A stretch of DNA of 61,914 bases from Micromonospora lutea (lineage in GTDB: Bacteria > Actinomycetota > Actinomycetes > Mycobacteriales > Micromonosporaceae). The stretch is taken from NCBI RefSeq assembly GCF_016863535.1, contig NZ_BOPB01000006.1:1-61914 (forward strand), written 5' to 3'. Both the position numbers and the translations under genes were made by a program. The stretch's first letter is position 1; each line of letters begins with the position of its first letter. Positions 9,393 to 17,121 of the stretch are shown piece by piece. The notes beneath the pieces are model-generated. The model was not told where the DNA came from. It ran no database searches and was given only the letters and a program-made list of their open reading frames with translations.

Positions 9393-10403
9393 ATGGCCGT
9401 ACGCGATCCTGCGATGACCGACGTGGCCCGCCTCGCTGGTGTGTCCCATCAGACGGTCTCACGAGTGCTGAACGGCCATCCGAACGTACGCGAGCAGACC
9501 CGGCTGCGCGTCCAGGCGGCCATCGCGGAGCTGGGCTACCGACCGAACCGGGCGGCCCGTGCCCTGGTCACCGGCCGGTCGCAGGTGATCGGGGTGGTGG
9601 CTCAGAACACCACGCTCTACGGTCCGGCCTCCCTGCTGGCCGCGCTGGAGCAGACGGCTGCGGAGTCCGGGTTCGCGGTCAGCGTGGGAAGCGTGCGTGA
9701 CCTCGACCATCGCTCGATCTCCGCGGTGGTCGAGCGGCACCTGGCACACCGGGTCGCCGGCATCGTGGTGATCGCGCCGGTGGAATCGGCCGGCGAGGCG
9801 CTGGAGCGCCTGCCCCAGGATGTGCCGCTGGTGACGGTGGACGGGGATCCGCATCGACCGATGCCGCTGGTGACAGTGGATCAGGCGGCCGGTGCCCGGG
9901 CCGCCACCCAGCACCTGCTCGACGCCGGTCATCGTACGGTCTGGCACGTCTCCGGTCCGTCGGACTGGTTCGACAGCGCCGGCCGGATCGAGGGCTGGCG
10001 GGAGGCCCTGACCTCGGCCGGCGCGGAGATCCCGCCGCTGGTGCCGGCGGACTGGTCCGCGGCGGCCGGTTATCGGTGCGGGCAGATGTTGGCCCGGATG
10101 CCGGACGTCACCGCGGTCTTCACCGCAAACGACCACCTGGCTCTCGGGGTGCTGCGGGCCCTGCACGAGCACGGCCGCCGGGTGCCGGACGACATCAGCG
10201 TGGTCGGCTTCGACGACGTGCCGGAGGCGGCCTACTTCATCCCGCCGCTGACCACCGTACGACCGGACTTCGGCGCGGTGGCCCGGGCGAGTCTGGAGAT
10301 GCTGCTCACCCAGATCGAGTCGGTCAGCGGCGGTGCCCTGCGCCGGACCATCGCCCCGACTCTGGTGGCGCGCCGAAGCGTCGCCCCGCCACCCCGCCGC
10401 TGA
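9393..10403 (+). CDS. LacI-family transcriptional regulator
   Basis: Sugar-responsive DNA-binding repressor of 336 residues. The N-terminal helix-turn-helix TDVARLAGVSHQTVSRVLNG (about 9-28) and hinge helix PNRAARALVTGRS are canonical. They are followed by a periplasmic-binding-protein-like sensor domain ending in the conserved TTVRPDFGAVAR region. I chose ATG 9393, preceded by GGGGAG at 9381-9386, over an in-frame start at 9261, because family members begin a few residues before the recognition helix. Its position between three secreted-glycosidase units that share one operator makes it the obvious local regulator (inference). Arabinose or an arabino-oligosaccharide would be the natural inducer. 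It converges on the GH127 gene with only 22 bases between the stops. Confidence 0.93.
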   Translation: MAVRDPAMTDVARLAGVSHQTVSRVLNGHPNVREQTRLRVQAAIAELGYRPNRAARALVTGRSQVIGVVAQNTTLYGPASLLAALEQTAAESGFAVSVGSVRDLDHRSISAVVERHLAHRVAGIVVIAPVESAGEALERLPQDVPLVTVDGDPHRPMPLVTVDQAAGARAATQHLLDAGHRTVWHVSGPSDWFDSAGRIEGWREALTSAGAEIPPLVPADWSAAAGYRCGQMLARMPDVTAVFTANDHLALGVLRALHEHGRRVPDDISVVGFDDVPEAAYFIPPLTTVRPDFGAVARASLEMLLTQIESVSGGALRRTIAPTLVARRSVAPPPRR

Positions 10404-10425
10404 CCGTTTCCCCACGAGGGCGGGC

Positions 10426-13170
10426 TCAGATGAAGCGCCAGCGGTGGTCGGCCGCGCCGCTGTCGTCCCAGATCACGATCTGGGTGCCCTGGCTGGACGA
10501 GGCGCCGGTGACGCCGAGCACCCGGCCGCCGTTGGCGGACTGGATCCGGAAGTAGCCGTTCGCGGCGTACCGCAACCGCCACCGGTTGCTGGTCGCCCCG
10601 TTGTCGGCCCACTGGACCACCCGGGCGCCGTTGGCGCTGCTGCCGTTCTCCACCGCGAGCACCTTGCCGCTGTTGGAGTTGCGCAGGCGCAGGTAGCCAC
10701 CGCTGTCCACGAGGGCGGTCCAGAGGTGGTCGGCGGTGCCCGTGTCGCCCCACTGGATCACCAGGCCGCCGTCGGCGGTGGACATGTTCTGTACGCCGAG
10801 GACGAGACCCGTCGCCAGGTTCTGGATCCGGCGGGCACCGTTGGGCAGGAACCGCCACTGGTTGTCCGACGTGCCGTTGTCCGGATCCTGAACGATTCGG
10901 GCACCCTGGGCAGTGGAACCGTTGAGGACGGCGAGCAGTTTGCCCGTGTGCCCGTTACGGATCTTGTGTGAGCCGTCGCCGACGTCCACGATCGTCCACC
11001 GATGGTCGGCCGTGCCGGTGTCCGACCATTGCAGGACCTGCGCGTTGTCGGCGGTCGACATGTTCTGCACCCCGAGCACCTTGGCGCTGTTGGCGTTGCG
11101 GAACTTGACCGCGCTGCCGTCGACGACCAGCTGCCAGTCGTGGTCGGCGGTGCCGTTGTCGGCCCACTGCAACGCCGGCGCCCCGTCGGCGGTCGACATG
11201 TTCTCGATGCCGAGCACCAAACCACTGGCGACGTTGGCGAGCCGGAACGTCGCCGTACCGGTGCCCGGCGACTGACCGTTGGCATTCCAGTAGACGGTGT
11301 AGTTGTGACCGTGCGCGTCGTAGAACGGGCCCAGGTTGACCGTGGAGCCGTTGGCGGTGGCGGTGAAGGTCAACGCCGAGGTGCTGGTCCGGGTGACCGA
11401 GGTGGTGGCCAGGGCGGGCAGCGCGGAGAGCGCGGTGTTGCCGTAGTTGCCGGAGAGCACCGCCGGGCCGTAGGTCAGGGCGACCACGTTCGGATTGTCG
11501 TTGGCCGCCTGCACGATCACGCGCATTGGCAGTCGTACGGTCACCGTGTCGCCGGAGGTCCAGGACCGGGTGAGTGTCGCGTACGTGCCCGGGGTGGTGG
11601 TGATGTTCTGCGCGGTGCCGTTGACGCTGACCGTCGCGCCCTGCGTCCAGGCCGGGATGCGGATCCGCATCGCCCACGATCCGCTGACGTTGCCGGTGAC
11701 GGTGAGGGTCGTGGTGTCGCCGACCGGGTAGGTGGTGGTCTGGGTGACCGTGATGCCACGCTGCGACCAGTCGAGCACCGACGGCATGAACAGGTTCACC
11801 GTGAGCGTGGTGCCGTTGTGGAAGTAGACCGAGTCCATCAGCGTGGTGTTGGTCTCCAGTTGCGAGCCCTGGCAACACCAGAAGGAGTTGTAGTCGGTGC
11901 TCCAGGTGCCGCCGCCCCAGGCCGGTCCCACGCCCCGCCGCCCGCCGGGGTTCAACGGGGTGAAGTAGGTGATGTGGCCGTGGTTGTCGGCCGGGTTCTG
12001 CGCCCCGATCAGGTGGTTGAGCAGTGCCCGCTCGTAGAAGTCGAAGTACGCCACCCGGTTCGGGTCCAGCAGCCACAGCTCCCGGGTCAGCTTCAACATG
12101 TTGTACGTGTTGCACGCCTCGCAGGTGTCGTTGCGCAGGTATCCGGCGATGGCGTTGGGTGCCCGGAAGTGTTCGGCCTGGCTGTTGCCGCCGATGACGT
12201 AGGTGTGGGCGTTGACCGTCATGTTCCACGCGTTGCTGGCGATGTCCCGGTACCGGCTGGTGCCGGTGGCCTTGTACTCGCGGGCCGCGCCGATCCACTT
12301 CGGCACCTGGGTGTTGGCGTGCAGCCCGTTGAGCTGGTCGGAGTTGGCCGCCAGGGGATTGAACACCGCGTTGTGGTCGAAGCGTTGGGCGGTGGTCAGC
12401 CAGCGGGCGTCGCCGGTCTGCTGGTACAGGTCGGTCAGCACGGCGTTCATGCCGCCGAACTCGGTGCCCAGCATCGACTGCATCTGCGCCGACGACAGTC
12501 GGCTGGTGCGCCAGTCGACCCAGCCGGCGAAGGCCAGGAGCACGTCGCGCGCCTGGTTGTTGCCGACGAGCCGCCATACGTCGAGCAGCCCGGCCAGGGT
12601 CTTGTGGATGGCGTAGTACGGCACATTGCCGTTGTTGAGCGTGCGGTTCTCCACGGCCGTGAAGTCGGACTCGGGGAAACCGCTGAGGTATCCGGTGTTG
12701 AAGCCCGCCGCCGCGTTGTTGGCCTGGCACTTGGCCAACTCGGCCACCATGTGGTTGGCCTTGTCCCGGCAGGTGGTGTCGCCGAGTACGGCCCAGGTGT
12801 ACGCCCAGGCGCTCAGGAAGTGCCCCTGGGAGTGGGTGCGGAACGGGAAGTTGGGCGCCTCCCAGCCACCGAGTGCCGCGGCGCCGGCGGTGGACAGCCG
12901 GTGATTGGCGCGGAAGTTGTAGAGCAGCCGGTTGACGTCGACGAAGCGCAGGTAGTTGACCGTACGGTTCTGGTTGTCCAGCCAGCGGCTGGTGGTCAAC
13001 CGCACCTGGCCCGGTTCGAAGGCGTAGGCGGAGACGCCGAGATCGGGGCGTACCGGGGGAAGCGCCGCGCTGGCGGTGCCGTTGGCCAGCGTGGGGCCGA
13101 CGGCAGCGGCCACGGCGGCTGCGCCGGCGGCCCGGAGCACGTGTCGACGGTTCAGGGACGGGTAGGGCAT
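10426..13170 (-). CDS. Secreted GH127-type beta-L-arabinofuranosidase with several CBM13 repeats
   Basis: Secreted DUF1680/GH127-like enzyme of 914 residues. GH127 releases beta-L-arabinofuranose by a Zn-thiolate mechanism. The N-terminus NRRHVLRAAG suggests Tat export. The (alpha/alpha)6 barrel runs to about residue 500. Zn-site residues are visible: Glu351 and Cys353 (CEACNTYNM) and the Cys432-Cys433 pair (FWCCQGS), the second likely region of the nucleophile. A beta-sandwich follows, then about 290 residues of ricin-type lectin repeats with recurring MSTAD and NGTADH elements, enough for two CBM13 domains. The start is ATG 13170 behind a GGAGG. GH146 is a close alternative. The operator at 13336 lies in its promoter. 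Confidence 0.87.
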   Translation of the reverse strand: MPYPSLNRRHVLRAAGAAAVAAAVGPTLANGTASAALPPVRPDLGVSAYAFEPGQVRLTTSRWLDNQNRTVNYLRFVDVNRLLYNFRANHRLSTAGAAALGGWEAPNFPFRTHSQGHFLSAWAYTWAVLGDTTCRDKANHMVAELAKCQANNAAAGFNTGYLSGFPESDFTAVENRTLNNGNVPYYAIHKTLAGLLDVWRLVGNNQARDVLLAFAGWVDWRTSRLSSAQMQSMLGTEFGGMNAVLTDLYQQTGDARWLTTAQRFDHNAVFNPLAANSDQLNGLHANTQVPKWIGAAREYKATGTSRYRDIASNAWNMTVNAHTYVIGGNSQAEHFRAPNAIAGYLRNDTCEACNTYNMLKLTRELWLLDPNRVAYFDFYERALLNHLIGAQNPADNHGHITYFTPLNPGGRRGVGPAWGGGTWSTDYNSFWCCQGSQLETNTTLMDSVYFHNGTTLTVNLFMPSVLDWSQRGITVTQTTTYPVGDTTTLTVTGNVSGSWAMRIRIPAWTQGATVSVNGTAQNITTTPGTYATLTRSWTSGDTVTVRLPMRVIVQAANDNPNVVALTYGPAVLSGNYGNTALSALPALATTSVTRTSTSALTFTATANGSTVNLGPFYDAHGHNYTVYWNANGQSPGTGTATFRLANVASGLVLGIENMSTADGAPALQWADNGTADHDWQLVVDGSAVKFRNANSAKVLGVQNMSTADNAQVLQWSDTGTADHRWTIVDVGDGSHKIRNGHTGKLLAVLNGSTAQGARIVQDPDNGTSDNQWRFLPNGARRIQNLATGLVLGVQNMSTADGGLVIQWGDTGTADHLWTALVDSGGYLRLRNSNSGKVLAVENGSSANGARVVQWADNGATSNRWRLRYAANGYFRIQSANGGRVLGVTGASSSQGTQIVIWDDSGAADHRWRFI

Positions 13171-13335
13171 CACGACCTCCGTGGTGGCATGGGGGAGCGC
13201 CGCTCGACCCGGCGGGGGTGGTGGCCGACCGGGCGGCGAGGACTGTGCGATGACGTCGACGCGCGGCGCGCAGCGCACGTCGACCGGGCCCGGCGGGTGT
13301 TTCGCTGCGGTGGCCGACTCGTGCCAAGCTCATCG

Positions 13336-13351
13336 ATGTTATCGCTAACAT
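13336..13351 (-). promoter_or_regulatory. LacI-type operator (best palindrome) of the GH127 gene
   Basis: ATGTTATCGCTAACAT is symmetric except for the two central flanks and is the best copy of the local operator. On the minus strand a candidate promoter TTGCGA (13371-13376), 18 bases, TATGTT (13347-13352) overlaps it. The leader to the GTG/ATG region at 13170 is about 165 bases and contains no other feature I recognise. Confidence 0.6.
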
Positions 13352-13474
13352 ACGCGGCCCGATATGGCGTTCGCAAGACGTGAAATGGCCGGACGGTGGC
13401 CCGACCCGACCCGACCCTCGATCCGGCCGAGGCCGGACAGCGTCCGCGACTGCCCTCGCGGGATTCTCTGACTA

Positions 13475-13637
13475 AGAGCGACCGGCAGTAGGGCGGTGGA
13501 GGCGAGGCGGGTCTTGGCCGAGGGTGGCAAGGCGGAGGAGGAGGCCATGCCGGTGTTGCATGGCCGACGACGACAACGCCGCCAGCCGAAGTGCCAGGGC
13601 GCGCCGCAGCCCCGCCAGCCCTACTGCCGGTCGCTCT
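13475..13637. repeat. 20-bp perfect inverted repeat flanking 123 bases
   Basis: AGAGCGACCGGCAGTAGGGC at 13475-13494 recurs as its exact complement at 13618-13637, and the similarity runs a few bases further outward (GACTAA against TAAAGTC). The right copy abuts the start of the MarR-GNAT gene and includes its presumed TAAAGT -10. The 123-base interior holds no gene. It could be an inverted promoter duplication or a small decayed mobile element. Confidence 0.6.
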
Positions 13638-13650
13638 AAAGTCAGGGATC

Positions 13651-14532
13651 GTGGATCGTGCGCTCGTTGACGTGGTGCGGCGCTTCAACCGCACCGTGAC
13701 CCAGCGCGTCGGCGCGCTGGACGACAGTTATCTCGCCCGTGACCGGCCGCTCGCGCAGTCCCGGCTGCTCTGGGAGATCGGTCACGGCGGTGCCGAGGTG
13801 GCGGCGTTGCGCGCCCGGCTGGATCTCGACGCCGGCTACCTCAGCCGGCTGCTGCGCACCCTGGAAAGAGCTGGCCTGGTGGTCGTCGGACCCGGTGAGG
13901 GCGACGGGCGGATACGCACCGCGCGCCTCACCGCGGCCGGTCGCGCCGAGTGGGAACTGCTCGACGGCAGGTCCGACGACCTGGCCTGGGCGGTGCTGGA
14001 ACCGCTGAGCGACGGCCGGCGGGACCGGCTCGTCGCCGCCATGGCCGAGGTCGAGCACCTGTTGATGGCGTCGCTGGTCGCCATCGGTCCCTGCCATCCG
14101 GGTGAGCCGCGTGCCCGGTCCTGTCTGCGGGCGTACGCGCGGGAACTCGCCACCCGGTTCGACTCGGGTTTCGACCCGGCCGGCAGCGGAGTCGACGATC
14201 ACGAACTGGTGCCACCGTCCGGGCTGTTCCTGGTGGCCACCGTGGCGACCGAGGCGGTGGGCTGTGGCGCGGTGCGACTGCCGCCGGGTGAGCCCGCTGA
14301 GATCAAACGGTTGTGGGTGTCGGCATCGGTGCGCGGGCTCGGTGTCGGCCGCCGCCTGCTGCGCGAGTTGGAGCGGCATGCCGCCGCAGCCGGCGCGCAC
14401 AGCGTCCGTCTGGACACCAACCGCACCCTCGCCGAGGCGATCCAGCTCTACCGTAGCGCGGGCTACCGGGAGATCCCGCCCTACAACCGCAACCCGTACG
14501 CACACCACTGGTTCGCCAAGCCGCTGGACTGA
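13651..14532 (+). CDS. MarR-type regulator fused to a GNAT acetyltransferase
   Basis: A 293-residue two-domain protein. Residues 1 to about 140 are a winged helix of the MarR type (LDAGYLSRLLRTLERAGLV is the recognition region, DGRIRTARLTAAGR the wing). Residues about 155-293 are a GNAT domain with the acetyl-CoA loop VRGLGVGRRLLRELE and a terminal AIQLYRSAGYREIPPYN. This architecture is known in actinomycetes; substrate and targets are unknown. I chose GTG 13651. No Shine-Dalgarno precedes it, but TAAAGT (13637-13642) sits eight bases upstream, so the message may be leaderless. It stands alone between the GH127 promoter and the TetR gene. Confidence 0.85.
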   Translation: MDRALVDVVRRFNRTVTQRVGALDDSYLARDRPLAQSRLLWEIGHGGAEVAALRARLDLDAGYLSRLLRTLERAGLVVVGPGEGDGRIRTARLTAAGRAEWELLDGRSDDLAWAVLEPLSDGRRDRLVAAMAEVEHLLMASLVAIGPCHPGEPRARSCLRAYARELATRFDSGFDPAGSGVDDHELVPPSGLFLVATVATEAVGCGAVRLPPGEPAEIKRLWVSASVRGLGVGRRLLRELERHAAAAGAHSVRLDTNRTLAEAIQLYRSAGYREIPPYNRNPYAHHWFAKPLD

Positions 14533-14591
14533 CCCGCCCGGTCGGGCACCCTCGCCGCGCTGAGCGGCCCGACCCGAGGGCCACCTTGCCG

Positions 14592-14621
14592 CCAAGAAAT
14601 GAATGGTGATTCAATTCTTGG
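14592..14621. promoter_or_regulatory. Palindromic operator overlapping the tetR-family start
   Basis: Arms CCAAGAAATGAAT (14592-14604) and ATTCAATTCTTGG (14609-14621) match in 12 of 13 positions around GGTG. The ATG at 14599 lies inside the left arm, so autorepression by the TetR protein is likely. Confidence 0.65.
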
Positions 14622-15222
14622 TGTGGCGTACCGGAGCACCGAGCGGGTGAGGGCACGGCTGACCGCCTCGCGGGAGCGGATCGTCGACGCGGCCCTCGGC
14701 ATCCTGGCCGAGCACGGCTATGCCGGCTGTTCGGTCGCGGCCGTCGCCGAGCGGGCCGGGGTGGCCACCGGGAGCGTCTACCGGCATTTCCCGGCCAAGG
14801 CCGACCTCTTCGCCGAGGTGTTCCGCACCGCCAGCCAGCGGGAGATCGACGCGGTCACCCGGGCAGCCGCCGCCGAGGGCACGGCCACCGCGCGGGTCCG
14901 GGCGGTCATCGAGACCTTCGCCGGGCGGGCCCTGCGGTCCCCGCGGCTGGCGTACGCCCTGCTCGTCGAGCCGGTCGATCCGGCGGTGGAGGCGCAGCGG
15001 CTGGTCTTCCGGCGCGCCCACGCGGCGTTGCTGGCCGGCTACATCGCCGACGGGGTGGCCGGCGGCGAGCTGCCGCCACAGGATCCCGAGCTGACCTCCA
15101 CCGCCGTGGTCGGCGCCCTGGCCGAGGCGATGGTGGGTCCGCTGGCCGCCGGGGTCGCCGGTCCGGAGACCATCGCGGGCCTGATCACCTTCATCCACCG
15201 CGCGTTGGGAGTTCCGTCGTGA
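14599..15222 (+). CDS. TetR-family regulator next to aidB
   Basis: A 207-residue TetR repressor. The helix-turn-helix is at about 27-70 (RIVDAALGILAEHGYAG, then VAERAGVATGSVYRHFPAK). The rest is a helical ligand-binding domain with no recognised ligand. The ATG at 14599 is inside the palindrome at 14592-14621. GTG 14623, just after it, is an in-frame alternative that would leave the operator wholly upstream, and neither has a good Shine-Dalgarno. Its last codons overlap the start of the AidB-like gene (GTGA, 15219-15222), so the two are cotranscribed and the palindrome should govern both. Confidence 0.88.
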   Translation: MNGDSILGVAYRSTERVRARLTASRERIVDAALGILAEHGYAGCSVAAVAERAGVATGSVYRHFPAKADLFAEVFRTASQREIDAVTRAAAAEGTATARVRAVIETFAGRALRSPRLAYALLVEPVDPAVEAQRLVFRRAHAALLAGYIADGVAGGELPPQDPELTSTAVVGALAEAMVGPLAAGVAGPETIAGLITFIHRALGVPS

Positions 15223-16847
15223 GCACACACGAGGTGTTCAACCAGGTTCCGTCGCTGGTCGGCCACGACACGGCTGACGAACCCGCCCTGCTCGACGCGC
15301 TGGGCCGGGAGGGGGCCGCCTGGGCCACGACCGAGCTGCACGAACTCGGCAGGCTGGCCGGCACCGAACAGGCGGCCGAGCATGGTCGCCTGGCGAACGA
15401 ACATCCGCCGGTGCTGCGTACCCACGACCGCTACGGCCACCGGATCGACGAGGTCGAGTTCCACCCCTCCTGGCACGAGTTGATGCGTACCGCCGTGGCG
15501 CACGGCCTGCACGCCGCGCCCTGGAACGACGAGCGGCCCGGCGCCCACGTGGCGCGGGCCGCGAAGTTCCACGTCTGGCGACCCGACGCCGGCCACGGTT
15601 GCCCGATCTCGATGACCTACGCGGCGGTGCCGGCGCTGCGGCACGCCCCCGACCTGGCTGCCCGCTACGAGCCGCTGCTCACCGCCCGCAGCTACGACTT
15701 CGGGCTGCGGGAGCCCCAACGCAAGCAGGGACTGCTGGCCGGCATGTCGATGACGGAGAAGCAGGGCGGGTCGGACGTACGGGCCAACACCACCACGGCC
15801 CGCCCGACGCCCGACGGCAGCTACCGGCTGGTCGGGCACAAGTGGTTCACCTCCGCGCCGATGTGCGACCTCTTCCTCACCCTGGCCCAGGCGCCGGGTG
15901 GGCTCACCTGCTTCCTGGTTCCGCGTGTGCTTCCCGACGGCACCCGCAACCCGATGCGGTTGATGCGACTCAAGGACAAGCTCGGCAACCGCTCCAACGC
16001 CTCCAGCGAGGTGGAGTACGACGAGGCGGTGGCCTGGCGGGTCGGTGACGAGGGGCGGGGCGTACGCACCATCATCGACATGGTGAACCTGACCCGCCTG
16101 GACTGTGTGATCGGCGCGGCGTCCGGCATGCGTCACGGGGTCGTCACCGCCGTCCATCACGCGGCCCACCGGCGGGCGTTCGGCCGGTACCTGGTGGACC
16201 AGCCGCTGATGCGCAACGTCCTGGCGGACCTCGCGGTGGAGTCCGAGGCCGCCACCGTGCTGATGATGCGCCTGGCCGGGGCGACCGACCGGGCCGCCCG
16301 TGGCGACACGGCCGAGGCGGCGTTCAAGCGGATCGCCCTCGCCGTGGGCAAGTACTGGGTCTGCAAGCGGTGGCCCGGTCACGCCGCGGAGGCGCTGGAG
16401 TGCCTGGGTGGCAACGGCTACGTGGAGGAGTCCGGGATGCCGCGACTGTTCCGCGAGTCGCCGCTCAACTCGATCTGGGAAGGTTCCGGGAACGTCGCCG
16501 CGCTCGACGTGCTGCGCGCGCTCTCCGGTCAGCCGGAGGTGATGGCGGCGTTCCAGTCGGAGGTGGACGCCGCCGCGGGTGCCGACGCCCGGCTCGACGC
16601 CGCCGTCCGCCAGGTGCGGGCCGCCCTGGCCGATCCCGCCGACCTGGAGGTACGCGCCCGGCGGCTGGTCGAACAGTTGGCGTTGGTGTTGCAGGGCGCG
16701 CTGTTGGTGCGTCACGGTCATCCGGCGGTCGCCGACGCCTTCTGCGCGTCCCGGCTCGGCGGCGATCGGGGGCACGCCTACGGCACGTTGCCGGCGGGTG
16801 TCGACTTCGCCGCGATCATCGACCGGGCCAGCCCGAAGGTGGGCTGA
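15219..16847 (+). CDS. aidB: AidB-like acyl-CoA dehydrogenase family flavoprotein
   Basis: A 542-residue flavoprotein of the acyl-CoA dehydrogenase superfamily. The length and motifs are those of AidB of the E. coli adaptive response: AGMSMTEKQGGSDVRANT near 180, LKDKLGNRSNASSEVEYDEA near 250, and ECLGGNGYVEESGMPRLFRESPLNSIWEGSGN near 410-440. AidB binds DNA and FAD and is linked to protection from alkylating agents; its natural substrate is uncertain. Here the partner is a TetR repressor rather than Ada, so a different inducer is expected. GTG 15219 overlaps the TetR stop. Isovaleryl-CoA dehydrogenase is a common alternative annotation, but its length would be about 390. Confidence 0.85.
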   Translation: MSTHEVFNQVPSLVGHDTADEPALLDALGREGAAWATTELHELGRLAGTEQAAEHGRLANEHPPVLRTHDRYGHRIDEVEFHPSWHELMRTAVAHGLHAAPWNDERPGAHVARAAKFHVWRPDAGHGCPISMTYAAVPALRHAPDLAARYEPLLTARSYDFGLREPQRKQGLLAGMSMTEKQGGSDVRANTTTARPTPDGSYRLVGHKWFTSAPMCDLFLTLAQAPGGLTCFLVPRVLPDGTRNPMRLMRLKDKLGNRSNASSEVEYDEAVAWRVGDEGRGVRTIIDMVNLTRLDCVIGAASGMRHGVVTAVHHAAHRRAFGRYLVDQPLMRNVLADLAVESEAATVLMMRLAGATDRAARGDTAEAAFKRIALAVGKYWVCKRWPGHAAEALECLGGNGYVEESGMPRLFRESPLNSIWEGSGNVAALDVLRALSGQPEVMAAFQSEVDAAAGADARLDAAVRQVRAALADPADLEVRARRLVEQLALVLQGALLVRHGHPAVADAFCASRLGGDRGHAYGTLPAGVDFAAIIDRASPKVG

Positions 16848-16997
16848 CCGGCCGGCCGCGGTCGCGACGGGTGGCGGTCGGCCGCGGTGACCACCGCGCG
16901 GCGCGCCGAACCGGTCGTTGAGCCGGACCCGATGCTGTGGGACTCTTGAACGCCGATGCGTTGTCGCGCGTGTGAGTGATCGTCGCCCGATGGGCAA

Positions 16998-17018
16998 CCG
17001 GGACCGTCACGGTCCCGG
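16998..17018 (+). terminator. Short palindrome after aidB
   Basis: CCGGGACCGT and ACGGTCCCGG around a single C (16998-17018), about 150 bases after the aidB-type stop. As RNA it would fold with a small loop. It could terminate the TetR-aidB transcript or bind a regulator of the next gene. Confidence 0.4.
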
Positions 17019-17050
17019 GGGACGACGGTCGAAGACGGATTCGTCTCTGT

Positions 17051-17094
17051 TCCACCGGTCCTGAGCCTGGCATGTCGGGCTCAGGACCGGTGGA
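17051..17094 (+). promoter_or_regulatory. 17-bp hairpin directly before the ribosome site of the next gene
   Basis: Residues 17051-17067 (TCCACCGGTCCTGAGCC) pair perfectly with 17078-17094 around a ten-base loop. It ends 15 bases before the AAGGGAAG ribosome site of the gene at 17122. It has no T run. It may be a terminator of upstream transcription, an mRNA-stabilising leader, or an attenuator. Confidence 0.6.
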
Positions 17095-17121
17095 CCTCCG
17101 CGTGACCAACAAGGGAAGATC

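Noticed and set aside
11002..13383. Open frame of nearly 800 codons opposite the GH127 gene
   Set aside because: The GH127 frame has catalytic motifs and a signal peptide; the opposite one has Gly/Val/Arg repeats only.
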